Source: Streptomyces sp. NBC_01198 (GTDB taxonomy: Bacteria; Actinomycetota; Actinomycetes; Streptomycetales; Streptomycetaceae). From it: a stretch of DNA of 64,000 nucleotides. Positions 17,702-26,966 of the stretch are shown here, piece after piece; the first letter of the stretch is position 1, and every line of letters begins with the position of its first letter. Made by a program: the position numbers and the translations under genes. The notes under the pieces are model-generated. The model searched no databases. It worked only from the letters and a program-made list of their open reading frames with translations, and had not been told where the DNA came from. Location of the stretch: the NCBI RefSeq assembly GCF_036010485.1, contig NZ_CP108568.1:930001-994000 (forward strand), read 5' to 3'.

Positions 17702-19018
17702 ATGCCGGTCTCACCGAACCAGGGATCCACCGGCGGCGGCGATGCGGTGACCCTCACCGGCACCCACTTCACCGCCACCACCGCAGTGCGCTACGGCTCC
17801 CGCCCGGCCGCGAGCTTCACGGTCGTCAGCGACACCACCACCGCCACCGTGACGCCCGCCGGTCAAGGGCCCGTGCCCGTCTCGGTGACCACTCCGGGCG
17901 GAACGGGAGTGGTCGGCACCTTCTACTACCTCGGGCCGCCCTCCTTCCGCCTCCTTCCGCCTCCCGCGGGCCCGTTGGCGGGCGGCAACACCGTGATCCT
18001 CGCCGGTGCGGGCCTGTTCACCGCCACCGAGGTCCTGTTCGGCACGCAGGCAGCCGCGTTCACCGTCGACTCCGACGGCCGGCTCACGGTGACCGTCCCG
18101 GCGGCGCTCGCCGCCGGCCCGGTCGCGGTCGTCGTGCGCACCAGGGGCGGAATCGCGTCCGGGGCCACCTACACCTATCTCGCCTCGCCCGCCATCACCG
18201 TCGTCACCCCCGACTCGGGACCCGTGGACGGCGGCAATCTCGTCGTCATCACCGGGACAGCGTTCTCGTACGCCACCGGCGTCACCTTCGGCGGCACCCC
18301 CGTCCTCTCCTACCGGGTCGCCTCGGACACCGAGATTGACGCCCTGCTCCCCGCCGGCGCGCTCGGTCCGGTCGACGTCTCCGTCACCACTCTCGGCGGC
18401 ACCACCACCGCCGTGGACGCCTACACGTACCTGGGACGCTTCGCCGTACTGGGCGGGCAGACCGTCACGAACACCGGCCCCACGAGCGTCACCGGCGACC
18501 TCGGGGTGAGCCCCGGAGCCGCCGTCACCGGATTCCCACCCGGCCAGGTGCACGGAACCATCCACGTCTCGGACGCGGACGCCGTCCAGGCCCACGCCGA
18601 CCTCGTCGCGGCGTACGACGACGCGGCCGGCCGGATCCCGGACGCCGGTCTCCCCGGAGACCTCGGCGACATGACGCTGACTCCCGGCGTCTACAACGCC
18701 GCCTCCTCCCTCGGGCTCACCGGCACGGTCACGCTGGACGCCCTGGGTGACGCCAACGCCGAGTGGGTCTTCCAGATCGGATCGACCCTGACGACGGCGA
18801 CCGCGAGCCGAGTCCTGCTCACCGGCGGCGCCTCGGCCCGCAACGTCATCTGGCAGGTCGGCAGTTCCGCCACCCTCGGCACGGGCACCGCCTTCGCCGG
18901 CCGGATCCTGGCCGCGACCTCGATCACGGTGAACGCCGGCGTGACCGTCAGCGGCCAGACCCTGGCCCGCGACGGGTCAGTGACGCTGGACACCGCCACG
19001 ATCGTCCGCCCCTGGTAA
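17702..19018 (+). CDS. IPT/TIG-repeat protein with C-terminal ice-binding (DUF3494) domain
   Basis: A 438-residue protein. Three IPT/TIG immunoglobulin-like repeats come first, each opening with a (S/V)PNQGSTGGG or TPDSGPVDGGN type turn (residues about 1-80, 85-165, 170-245). The DUF3494 ice-binding-like beta-solenoid follows: FAVLGGQTVTNTGPTSVTGD, GVYNAASSLGLTGTVTLDA, EWVFQIGSTLTT, ARNVIWQVGSSATLG and GRILAATSITVN. AAGGAG precedes ATG at 17702. There is no signal peptide, which is odd for extracellular-type domains, although streptomycete relatives also start at PxSPNQGSTGG. Confidence 0.85.
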   Translation: MPVSPNQGSTGGGDAVTLTGTHFTATTAVRYGSRPAASFTVVSDTTTATVTPAGQGPVPVSVTTPGGTGVVGTFYYLGPPSFRLLPPPAGPLAGGNTVILAGAGLFTATEVLFGTQAAAFTVDSDGRLTVTVPAALAAGPVAVVVRTRGGIASGATYTYLASPAITVVTPDSGPVDGGNLVVITGTAFSYATGVTFGGTPVLSYRVASDTEIDALLPAGALGPVDVSVTTLGGTTTAVDAYTYLGRFAVLGGQTVTNTGPTSVTGDLGVSPGAAVTGFPPGQVHGTIHVSDADAVQAHADLVAAYDDAAGRIPDAGLPGDLGDMTLTPGVYNAASSLGLTGTVTLDALGDANAEWVFQIGSTLTTATASRVLLTGGASARNVIWQVGSSATLGTGTAFAGRILAATSITVNAGVTVSGQTLARDGSVTLDTATIVRPW

Positions 19019-19269
19019 ACCCGCCCACGGCGCCGACGCGGCCCTTTCATGCCCACCCCTCCTGAGTGGCGAGCGGCTGCGCAGCTGGGTCCGCGAAAAG
19101 GCCTTGGCGGGCGAGAGGGACCGCTGGTACCGTCGCGGAGGCCGTGCGAGAGAACGAGGAGGTGGTACCCGTGGACGCAGTATCGACATGGGCGCTCTCC
19201 TCAGGGGCCACGGTCGGGCGGTAGGTCGTCCGGGAGCGCCGTTCGCGAGCACTCCCGAAAGGCACGATC

Positions 19270-20010
19270 ATGCATTTCACTTCCGAGCAGCGCCTCGACG
19301 AGGACGTCCTGGAACGTGAATTCACCCTCGGTGAGATCCCCGGCATCCTGTGGACACCCGCATCGGCATCCGCCTCCACTCCGGTACCGCTGATCCTGCT
19401 CGGCCACCCTCCCCTCGGGCTGCGCAAGATGCACCCCCGGCTGGCGGCCCGGGCCCGGCACTCCGCCGCGGACGGTTTCGCCGCGGCGACCATCGAGCTT
19501 CCGGGGAGCGGCGACCGGCCTCGTTGGCCCGCCGTCGAGCGGGCCCGCGCCGACCTGCGCCGGACGTTGGAGGCCGGCGAGCCGGTCAGCGACGAGATCG
19601 TCGACGCTCTCATCCTCCCGCTGGTCGACAAGGCGGTCCCGGAATGGCAGGCCGCCCTGGACGCCCTCCTCTCACTGCCCGAGATCGGCGGCCCGGTCGG
19701 ATACTCGGGGGGAGTGATCTCCATCGGCATCAGACTGGCGCTGGTCGAGCCGCGCATCGCGGCCGCCGGTCTGTTCGCCGGGAGCTTCGTACCTCGCGCC
19801 ATGTTCGAGGAGGCCCGCCGGGTCACCATTCCGCTGCACGTCCTGCTGCAGTGGGACGACGAGCGGAACGACCGGCAGGCGGCCCTCGACCTCTTCGACG
19901 CCTTCGGCTCGAAGGAGAAGTCCCTGCACGCCAACATGGGCGGCCACACCGGCGTCCCGCAGTCCGCGGGGGACGGCGCTGCCCAGTTCTTCACCCGCCA
20001 TCTGAGGTGA
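19270..20010 (+). CDS. alpha/beta hydrolase, dienelactone-hydrolase-like
   Basis: A 246-residue serine hydrolase. The strand and oxyanion region LILLGHPPLG, the nucleophile elbow VGYSGGVIS, the acid in LLQWDDERND and the base in GHTGVPQ can be traced. The fold order fits DLH/acetyl-xylan-esterase-like hydrolases. GCACGATC precedes ATG at 19270 with only a weak ribosome site. The transposon edge begins about 30 bases downstream. Confidence 0.75.
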   Translation: MHFTSEQRLDEDVLEREFTLGEIPGILWTPASASASTPVPLILLGHPPLGLRKMHPRLAARARHSAADGFAAATIELPGSGDRPRWPAVERARADLRRTLEAGEPVSDEIVDALILPLVDKAVPEWQAALDALLSLPEIGGPVGYSGGVISIGIRLALVEPRIAAAGLFAGSFVPRAMFEEARRVTIPLHVLLQWDDERNDRQAALDLFDAFGSKEKSLHANMGGHTGVPQSAGDGAAQFFTRHLR

Positions 20011-20041
20011 GGCCGTCGGCGCAGGGCAAAGTCCCACGTCC

Positions 20042-20081
20042 TGTGCCATTGAACCTTGAGCGTGTGCCATCGAAGTTTGAG
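20042..20081. repeat. tandem 19-base repeat, candidate transposon-end binding sites
   Basis: TGTGCCATTGAACCTTGAG (20042-20060) is followed two bases later by TGTGCCATCGAAGTTTGAG (20063-20081), matching at 16 of 19 positions with a 21-base period. It lies at the outer edge of the Tn7-like module, just past the methyltransferase stop. Ends of Tn7-like elements start with TGT and carry tandem TnsB sites of about this size. No matching opposite end was found by eye. Confidence 0.45.
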
Positions 20082-20100
20082 TGGTGTGGATCACTAGGGA

Positions 20101-20826
20101 TCAGGTGCGTCGCGCGAGGAAGACGAACTCCCTTCCTGGCCGGTCCGGCGCTTCGCGGACGTCCTCCACCACGAAGCCGTGCTCGATCAGGTCCCGTTCG
20201 ACTTCCTTCTGCTCACGGAAGCGCAACGTCGAATCTGACGTCAGCACCTGTCCGTCCACGGCGAAGACGTAGGTCCAGCAGAACGTCACCAGCGGCAGGC
20301 GGACCTCGGTCAGCTGGACCCAGCTCTCGACGGAGCCGAAGCCCGGGATCTCCGTGACGCTGTATGAGTTTTCGCGGGTCCACTCCTCCCAGGCGCGCCG
20401 GGCGGGGCTGCGGGTCTCGAAGACGAGATGCCCGCCGGGCCGCAGTGCATCGTGGGCTGTCCGCAGGGTCTTGTGCCATGTCCGCGGATCGACGATGGCC
20501 TGAGCGACGTTCGCTGTCATCGTCGCGAGGTCGACCTGCAGTGGCGGGAGGACTGTGGCGTCGCCGCAGATCCAGTGCACTCGCTCGCCGCCGGGCTTGG
20601 CCCGGGCCACGTCGATGGAGGCCTGAGCGGGATCGACGCCGGTGACCTCGATCCCGCGTTCGGCCAGCAGGAGCGCGAAGACTCCCGTTCCGCAGCCGAT
20701 GTCCAGCACGCTATGCGCCTGAAGCTCTTGTGTTATTTCGAGGTATGCGTCGAGGTCGCCGCGGCCGGGATCGAGCGGGTCATAGATCGCGGCGAGCCGT
20801 GGATGTGCGAAGCATTCGTCAGCCAT
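20101..20826 (-). CDS. class I SAM-dependent methyltransferase
   Basis: A 241-residue protein with the SAM-binding motif I VLDIGCGTGVFALLLAERG, the acidic residue ending the second strand in VTGVDPAQAS, and WICGDATVLPPLQVDLATMT. The rest (HDALRPGGHLVFETRSP, EHGFVVEDVREAPDRPGREF) is that of small-molecule methyltransferases. It follows the TniQ remnant and lies just inside the candidate element end, so it may be transposon cargo. It is intact, unlike the transposition genes beside it. Confidence 0.85.
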   Translation of the reverse strand: MADECFAHPRLAAIYDPLDPGRGDLDAYLEITQELQAHSVLDIGCGTGVFALLLAERGIEVTGVDPAQASIDVARAKPGGERVHWICGDATVLPPLQVDLATMTANVAQAIVDPRTWHKTLRTAHDALRPGGHLVFETRSPARRAWEEWTRENSYSVTEIPGFGSVESWVQLTEVRLPLVTFCWTYVFAVDGQVLTSDSTLRFREQKEVERDLIEHGFVVEDVREAPDRPGREFVFLARRT

Positions 20827-20859
20827 GCGGCCGACCGTAAGCGGAGCCGGGCCCGGCAG

Positions 20860-21493
20860 CTACTGGGTTTCGCTGCTGGTGTCGGTCCTGAGCGTGGCGA
20901 GACGCCGGGTAGCGACGTAACGGACGATCGCTGCGAGGTTGCTCACCGCTATGCCGTGGTCGTCGTAAAGGCGGTCCCAGATCTGTTTTGGGAGGAGGCC
21001 CTCGTCGGCCATGGGGTCGATCAGTGCCTTGATCGGCTCGATGGCCAGCTGCCTGCGTCGGATGATGTCTGCTCTTGGCGGTGCAGGCGTGCGGAGCGCT
21101 CGTCGGACGGTCCCGCGGGTGACGTTGAAGTGTGCTGCGACGGTTCGAAGGCGCAGTCCTCTTCCTGCAGCAAAGGTCCGGATCTGCAGGAAGAGCTGTG
21201 CCTGGCGATCTTCGAGTTTGTCCCGGTCGGAGTGTCTGATTTGGATGAGCAGTGCGGCTGGGTGCACCAGAGGCCTGGCTAGGTGTTCTTCGGGGAGTCC
21301 GGAAAGGGCGGCAAGCCGGTCCGGTCGAGGCTTGAGGCCCTGCCAGAAGGGGGGCCGATGAGGAATCCGTGCAGGTAGCTGGGGCGCAGGTGGTTGGCGA
21401 TGGCCAGGCGGCGGACGTAGGAGTGGACTGCTTCTCCCGTGCGACGCGCACGGGGAGCGCTGTCAGCCGCTCGGGGATGCCTGCTCGCGTCAT
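20860..21493 (-). pseudogene. tniQ: TniQ-family protein, frameshifted, with C-terminal helix-turn-helix
   Basis: The gene is split over three frames. ATG at 21493 gives MTRAGIPERLTALPVRVARE. A second frame gives GEAVHSYVRRLAIANHLRPS and YLHGFL, the TniQ opening. A third gives RPDRLAALSGLPEEHLARPL and then LRLRTVAAHFNVTRGTVRRA and LPKQIWDRLYDDHGIAVSNL, a DNA-binding tail. At least two frameshifts lie between about 21350 and 21450. TniQ proteins direct Tn7-like insertion to its target. ATG overlaps the TniB stop. No zinc Cys cluster is seen, unlike module 2. Confidence 0.65.
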
Positions 21494-22534
21494 CGGGCCG
21501 GCTGCCGGAGGGCAGATGCCGATTGCTGTTCGCTGTAGTCGAGCGGGACAGCGGCGAGGCCCTTCTTGGTGATCTTCTCCGTGCCGCCGAGGATCGCGTC
21601 GACAGCGGCCCCGCGGATCTGGTGGGACAGCGCGCCGATCATGCCGCCGGCCCGGTCGTGGAGGTATCGGTCAAGGGCGGTGAGGGTGCCGGGGCTGTGG
21701 CGGCGCAACAGCAGCGTGCTCTCCAACGCTGCGACCAGGCCTTTCCACTCGGCATTGTAGGGAAAGGGGTGGGTGGGGATGATGGTGAAGCGTCCGGCGA
21801 TCTGGGCCCCGCGTGCGCCGGACAGCAAGTTGCTGCGCTCGATGTCGATGCCGGCGTAGACGAACGTCGCGGGTATGCGCTCGGAGAAGTACTTGAGGGT
21901 GTCGGCGACCTCGGCACCGTTGCGGGTGGCCAGCGAGATGTTGTGGACTTCGTCGACCAGGACCAGGCCGGTCCGGGTGTCGGTGCAGACTCCGACGACA
22001 GCTTCGATGATGTCGGTGATGTTCATGCCCCGCATGATCGGCAGGCCCAGGAACCGGCCGAACTCCGCTGCCACCATGCGGGCAGTGGCCGCCGGCGGGA
22101 CGGTGATGTAGAGGCCGGGGATCCGCCCGGCGGCGTGGGGATGCCCGTGCCCGGTCCAGAAGTTCGTGGGAGCGGCCCAACTGGGTCAGCGCGATGGTCT
22201 TGCCGGTGCCGGCCGGGCCGGAGACCAACAGGCCGCGGCGGGCACTGATCGCGTGCCGGTTCAGCAGGACCAGGCGGCGCCCGGTGGTGACCGTGTGGCG
22301 GATGGTGGAGGTCGCCACGACCAGGAGCCTGGCGTGGTGGTCCAGACGTTCCTCGTCGTGGGCGCTTCGGGCCTCCGGGGAGAGGCCGCTGTACTCACTG
22401 TCGGTCAGCGGCTGTGGCGCGGGAGGTGGTTCGCTGAGGAACTGGCGCCAGCCCCTCAGGGTGGTGAGCTGGAGCCCGGCCTCCTCGTCCGCGTCTTCAA
22501 GGAAGGTGCCCCCTCGAAGGTCGTAGCTGGTCAT
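21490..22534 (-). pseudogene. tniB: TniB/TnsC-like AAA+ ATPase, frameshifted
   Basis: ATG at 22534 overlaps the TnsB stop as ATGA. The first frame encodes an N-terminal region and Walker A (GLLVSGPAGTGKT), running to LGRSHELLDR. Near 22150 a one-base shift is needed to continue with GLYITVPPAATARMVAAEFG, Walker B (LVLVDEVHNISL), sensor-type FVYAGIDIERSN and the C-terminal helices to 21490. Members of this family hold target DNA and activate TnsB. The single frameshift falls between Walker A and Walker B. Confidence 0.75.
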
Positions 22535-24581
22535 GTCCGCTTCCACGGGTCCTCCAGAGGGTCGAAGATCTCCAGGGGGATGACCTCGGCCAGCGCTTCG
22601 ATTGCGGCCTGCTCCAACTCCTGCCGCGGCTGCACGGGCGGAGCCGGTGGTGCGGCGGGCCCGGCCGCGCGCGTGCGGGCAGCGACCCGCCGAGCCCGCG
22701 ATGCTGCCTTGCGCCGGGGCTGGTCGGGGCCCGCGTGGGCCTTGGCCAGCAGGGCGGCGACCGCGTCGGCGATCTCCGCCTCGGTCGCCTCGGGCAGGCC
22801 CTGAGCGGCGTGGTCCCAGGCCAGATCGCCGAAGGGGACCGGAACCCGGTTCAGGTGCTTCCAGGCGGCCTCGATCCAGCCGCTGCTCGCGTGGTGGTTG
22901 CGCACCCAGATCCGGGAGACGTCGTAGGGGTCGTGGTGGACCTCCCACAACCCCTTCTTCTCCCTGACACCGGAGTGCTGGCGTCGCAGCCCGGCCAGGG
23001 CCGGGCTGTCGTAGGTGCGGCGCTTGACCTTGATGCCGTAGTCGTTGACCGCGCGCCAGAGCGAGGGCAGCAGTTCGACGTAGTCGTCGCCGGTGAGTGC
23101 GACCGGGACGTAGCCGCAGGCTTCGACGAGGGCGGCGTACTTATCATTGGGCGTGAACGACCGTCCAGGTGTGGCCGGGTCCCGCAGCCCGTCGTGCGGG
23201 CGGTTCTGCCAGTGGGCGACGATCCACTCGTCCAGCAGTTCCTGCAGTTCCATCAGCGTCCACAAAGGCTGCTTGTCCAGATGCCGGCCGCGGCGATCGG
23301 TCGTGTTGCCTGTGTAGCCGGGCAGGAACTGCGTGAACAATGTGCCCACGGAGGCCAGCGTCTTCTCGATGTGCCCCTTCTCGAAGGGCGAGCCCTTGTG
23401 CGCGGGCTGGAGATCGATCTGGAGGAAGCGGCAAGACGCGAGGAAGTTGCGCGACATGAACGCCTTGCCGTGGTCGCATACGATCATCTCGGGAACGATC
23501 ACCGGCCGGGCAGCGGCGTGCTCCAGGCGCTCATCCAGGGACAGCAGCCGCCGGTGCGGGAGCACCGAGCGGGACATGCGCAGGGCATCGACCCAGCCCG
23601 GCCGCATCAGCTCCGGGGTGACTGTGCGGGCCAGCAGCACGCTGGCATCGACTGCCTTCGTCGTCGGCCGCAGCACCGCCGCGGTCACCGTCCTGGTCGC
23701 GACGTCGACCATGCCGGTCAGCTCGACCGTGCCCGCCACCGCGTCGTCCAGGCGGACCAGCACGTCCAGCGGCGTGGAGTCGATCTGCATCACCTCACCC
23801 GGCGCGAACGCCGGCAGCTCACCGAACGGGGCGGCTGCCCCGTGCGCCCGCGACCTGCGCGTTGTTGCCGAGCCCGTGGAGTGGGTGCCGGCAGTGAGCT
23901 TGTCCAGCAACCGGTAGAGCGTGGGCCGCGACGGCAGCTTCGCGTCCGTGCTGTCCTCGCTGGTCTTGAGGATCTGCTCGGTCCGCCAGAGCAGGAAGGT
24001 GCCAGTGCGGGTGGAGGCATCTGTCGCCTCCCTGATCGCCTGCCCCATCGCAGCGACCACCGCGTCGTCCACCGTGCCGTATCTCGGCGTCCTGCGGACC
24101 GGCCGGTGGTCGGCCAGCCTCATCACTCCGTCCTCTCGTAGCGGCGGCGCCGGTTCGCGACCGTTCCCGCGGTGACCCGGTGCCCTGCGGCGGTGAGCTC
24201 GACCGCCTTCGCTCGTTCCCGCGCGGTCAGCGAACGGGACAGGGCGTACTGGGGCTTCGGCTGCGTGCCCGCAGCGGCATCCGGCGGCAGCCCGCGCAGC
24301 ACCTCCAGAATGTGCCCCTCCCACCACAGGGCCTTCTCCAACGCTGCCTGCGGCAGGGTCTCCAGCAAGGACACCGGCGGCAGCGGCATCCGGCCCGCGC
24401 TGTCCACGACCTCGAAGTCGTCGTCGGCGAACAGCACTGTCGGCGGAACCGCCCGCACCGTGCCGCCCATGCCCGACAGGGTGACCGACCGACCCGAAAC
24501 GGCCAGGACCAGTCGGACTTGCCCCTCGAACCGGACGCGTTCACCAACGGCCAGGCCCTGCGGCCGAGTCAGACGTCCCAC
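22531..24581 (-). pseudogene. tnsB: TnsB/TniA-like DDE transposase, one frameshift near the N-terminus
   Basis: The N-terminal domain is read from GTG at 24581 (GERVRFEGQVRLVLAVSGRS, SLLETLPQAALEKALWWEGH, TAAGHRVTAGTVANRRRRYE) and stops at 24123. A one-base shift near 24127 (GAGAGGACGGAG) restores the main frame: the catalytic domain with Asp in MQIDSTPLDV, Asp in VCDHGKAF and Glu in EKGHIEKTL, then the Mu-type C-terminal domain (DKYAALVEACGYVPVALTGD). This enzyme cuts and joins the 3' ends of the transposon. All three DDE residues are intact; only the frame is broken. Confidence 0.8.
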
Positions 24582-25276
24582 CGGGACCTCCTCTCTGCCG
24601 TGTGGACCACGGCGTCGGAATCGAGCAACCGCGTGGCCACGTCCGTCACCAGAGCGCCGGACCACAGCAGGTGAAAGAGCACCGGCAGCACCATCAGCGG
24701 ATCACCCACTCGGCCGGCCTCTGGCCGCAAAGGTCCTGGCTCGGCGAAGACCTCCAGCAGAGCGGCCGCGACGTGCGGGCGCAGGCACCGGAGCCTGCGA
24801 TATCGCGACAGCCACCGCATGTTCGCCATCGGCACCGGATCAGGAACTCCAGCCCGCTCGAACTCCCAGGCCACCGCCCGGCAGGCCCTCGCAGTGGCTG
24901 CGAACGCCTCGGCTGCCGCGTCGTCCACGCGGTCCGCAGCACGGACGTCAACCACCCGGCCCCGTCCATTCGCAAGGCGCACGAAGTAGTCGGGGGCATG
25001 CCGGCGCTGACGCCGACCGTCGTGCCAGTGCAGCCAGAACGGCTGCGACGCAATGCCCCTCACCTGCGGGTCGGCGTCCAGGAGAATCAGCCGGTCCCGC
25101 TCCAGCCACGACTCGTAGCCGATGTGCCCGCCGGTCGTCGCACAGAAATACCATCCCTCGAAGCTCTCCCCGCCCTTGGGCCACCGAAACGGACGCACCG
25201 GCTCCGCGTACTCGAAGCGCACGTCCCAGCACGCCGCAAGCGTCCGCCGAACCCGTACGCCGTTGTCCGTTCTCAT
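24569..25276 (-). CDS. tnsA: TnsA-like heteromeric transposase endonuclease subunit
   Basis: A 235-residue PD-(D/E)xK endonuclease. The catalytic series is visible: Glu in GYESWLERDRLILLDADP, Asp in RRHAPDYFV and the following VVDVRAADR strand. TnsA proteins cut the 5' ends of Tn7-like elements so they leave by cut and paste. ATG at 25276 is used here; an in-frame ATG at 25318 would add 14 residues. The 3' end overlaps the tnsB start by about 13 bases. It is the only unbroken gene of this operon and closely resembles the TnsA at 27914. Confidence 0.8.
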   Translation of the reverse strand: MRTDNGVRVRRTLAACWDVRFEYAEPVRPFRWPKGGESFEGWYFCATTGGHIGYESWLERDRLILLDADPQVRGIASQPFWLHWHDGRRQRRHAPDYFVRLANGRGRVVDVRAADRVDDAAAEAFAATARACRAVAWEFERAGVPDPVPMANMRWLSRYRRLRCLRPHVAAALLEVFAEPGPLRPEAGRVGDPLMVLPVLFHLLWSGALVTDVATRLLDSDAVVHTAERRSRWDV

Positions 25277-25500
25277 CGAGGTTCGCTGACCAGAGGTCTC
25301 TGAGCTGGGAACTGTCATCTTGGAGTGACACTGCTCCGTCCGGTGGAGTGTCACGTGGTGTGCGGGAAGGTCGGCAGAGCAATGGGGTGTCGTCGAGCCT
25401 GGTGAGGGCCGAGTTGCTGAGCTGTGGTTTGTCAGTCTCGCTGATACTGGTCTCGCGCCGTTCTCGCCGGACTTTGCAGTATCGGGAAGAGGCGAGGCGG

Positions 25501-26091
25501 ATGGGAAGAGGTAGCTGGGAAGCTGTCCTGATGATGGACAGGGCGGGTGGGGTTCAAGGTCAGTCGGTTTGCCCGGGAAAGTATGCACGCGTTGAGCGAG
25601 AGAGACGGTTCCTGTTGGCCGAACCGCCGACGCCGTCAACCGTGACGGTCACCCGTGTGATCACCGACCGGTATCTGGTGGGAACACGTCTGCGGCTGCG
25701 GCGTGCCGATTTCCCGGGCGGTGGCTGTGAACGCAAGCTCACGCAGAAAGTGCCGATCCCTCGTCCAGGCGGTGTTCAGGGCCTGATCACTAATACCTAC
25801 TTGTCGCTGGCCGAGTACGACTTGCTCGCCTCGCTGCCGGCCGTGGTACTGTCCAAGACGCGTTTCAGCGTGCCCCCTCTGGGCGTCGATGTCTTCGACG
25901 GTCCCCTGCAGGGCCTGGTCCTGGCTGAGGCCGAGTTCACCACTGATGAGGAGGCGGAGTCCTTCGTTCCCCCGCCTGAGTGTGTGGCCGAGGTGACGAA
26001 TGATGTCCGCTTCACCGGAGGACGGCTTGTCGAGACCTCTCGCCAAGATTTGCTCGGGTGGCTGGCAGAGTACGGGCTCTGCCCAGAGTGA
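25501..26091 (+). CDS. CYTH-domain protein (triphosphate tunnel metalloenzyme family)
   Basis: A 196-residue protein with the CYTH signature ExExK/R as VERERRFLL, then paired basic strands RYLVGTRLRLRR, CERKLTQKVP, acidic strands LAEAEFTTDEEAE and VTNDVRFTGG. These proteins form an eight-stranded tunnel that binds triphosphate and divalent metal; members include adenylate cyclase CyaB, thiamine triphosphatase and tripolyphosphatase. It sits between two transposition modules on the opposite strand, so it looks like cargo. I chose ATG at 25501 after a GAGGCGAGGCGG stretch. Confidence 0.8.
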   Translation: MGRGSWEAVLMMDRAGGVQGQSVCPGKYARVERERRFLLAEPPTPSTVTVTRVITDRYLVGTRLRLRRADFPGGGCERKLTQKVPIPRPGGVQGLITNTYLSLAEYDLLASLPAVVLSKTRFSVPPLGVDVFDGPLQGLVLAEAEFTTDEEAESFVPPPECVAEVTNDVRFTGGRLVETSRQDLLGWLAEYGLCPE

Positions 26092-26162
26092 CAGGACCGG
26101 CGGGGCCAACTACCTGATCTTCGAGGTCTCTTGACCCAGTAGGCCCAAGGGCACGACGTCGC

Positions 26163-26966
26163 CTATCGGCTTTCGTAAGAGTTGATTCCGAGTTGCCGTG
26201 CGGCTTCTTGGCGGAAGTCCTGGTTGGCGGACCAGTGCGGTGAGCCGATCATGGCTGTGAGCCTGATGGTCTCGGGGTAGGTCGCGAGTTCGATCCGGAA
26301 CGGCGTGGGACGGAGGGGGTCTCCGTGCGGGTCGTCGCCGAGGAGGTCGATGCGGTTGTTCCAGCATTGGCGCAGATCGGATGGCTCTCCCGTCCGCAAG
26401 CAGTCCATCAGGAAGTCGCGGGCGACGGTGTAATGCCTCGTGAGGGAGGGGGCTCGGGTTCGGCGGGTAAGGCGGCGGTGTCGGCGGTTGGCTTGTCGCA
26501 CTTCGGGCAGAGCGTGAAGGCGATACTGCTCGTCGCCGAGGAGCCAGCGATGGTGCCGCCGGCAAACGGCTTCATGGGGCGGGATGTTGCGGACCACGAG
26601 CCCGTGAACTCCTCGTCGGGCCATGCAGCGGCGGCAGGCAGGACGCCGGAGTATCTCGTCTGCCTGGTCGCTCACCGCCCGCAGGGTGCCGTCGGCCAAC
26701 TCGCTGATCACGGCGAGGGCCGGGATCGCGTGAGACAACTCGGCAGGGGTTCTCCCCGTCAGGGAGGAGAGCCGGAGCAGGGTCTCGGGTGTCCAGTGAT
26801 TGGTGCGATTGTCGTCGCGGCGGTGGTGCCGATTGTGCCCGAGCAGGATGGACAGGAATTGGACTGGCAGGCGGTTGGCGTCGGCGAGCCGGTTCAGATA
26901 GGAGCCGATCGTTTCGGCGTGCATGGGCGGCGGTGTGACCGGAAGCATCCGCAGGCGCGTGCTCAC
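26163..26966 (-). CDS. tniQ: TniQ-family target-selection protein
   Basis: A 267-residue protein opening MLPVTPPPMHAETIGSYLNR (after GTG at 26966, preceded by GAGGAAGG), the typical TniQ start. A zinc-ribbon-like cluster follows: CRRCMARRG and VCRRHHRWL (Cys-x2-Cys and Cys-x2-His). The C-terminal part is basic and helical. TniQ/TnsD proteins recognise the insertion target. It is intact and complete in length, in contrast to the TniQ of module 1. Confidence 0.8.
   Translation of the reverse strand: MSTRLRMLPVTPPPMHAETIGSYLNRLADANRLPVQFLSILLGHNRHHRRDDNRTNHWTPETLLRLSSLTGRTPAELSHAIPALAVISELADGTLRAVSDQADEILRRPACRRCMARRGVHGLVVRNIPPHEAVCRRHHRWLLGDEQYRLHALPEVRQANRRHRRLTRRTRAPSLTRHYTVARDFLMDCLRTGEPSDLRQCWNNRIDLLGDDPHGDPLRPTPFRIELATYPETIRLTAMIGSPHWSANQDFRQEAARQLGINSYESR

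Larger units (their letters stand above)
20042..25500 (-). mobile_element. Tn7-like transposition module 1 (TnsA-TnsB-TniB-TniQ plus methyltransferase)
   Basis: Four overlapping minus-strand genes form a tnsA-tnsB-tniB-tniQ operon of the type common in actinobacteria: endonuclease, DDE transposase, AAA+ regulator and target-selection protein. Each junction overlaps (TnsA/TnsB by about 13 bases, TnsB/TniB and TniB/TniQ as ATGA). A methyltransferase and a tandem repeat lie at the outer edge. TnsB, TniB and TniQ all contain frameshifts, so the module is probably no longer active on its own. Confidence 0.75.
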
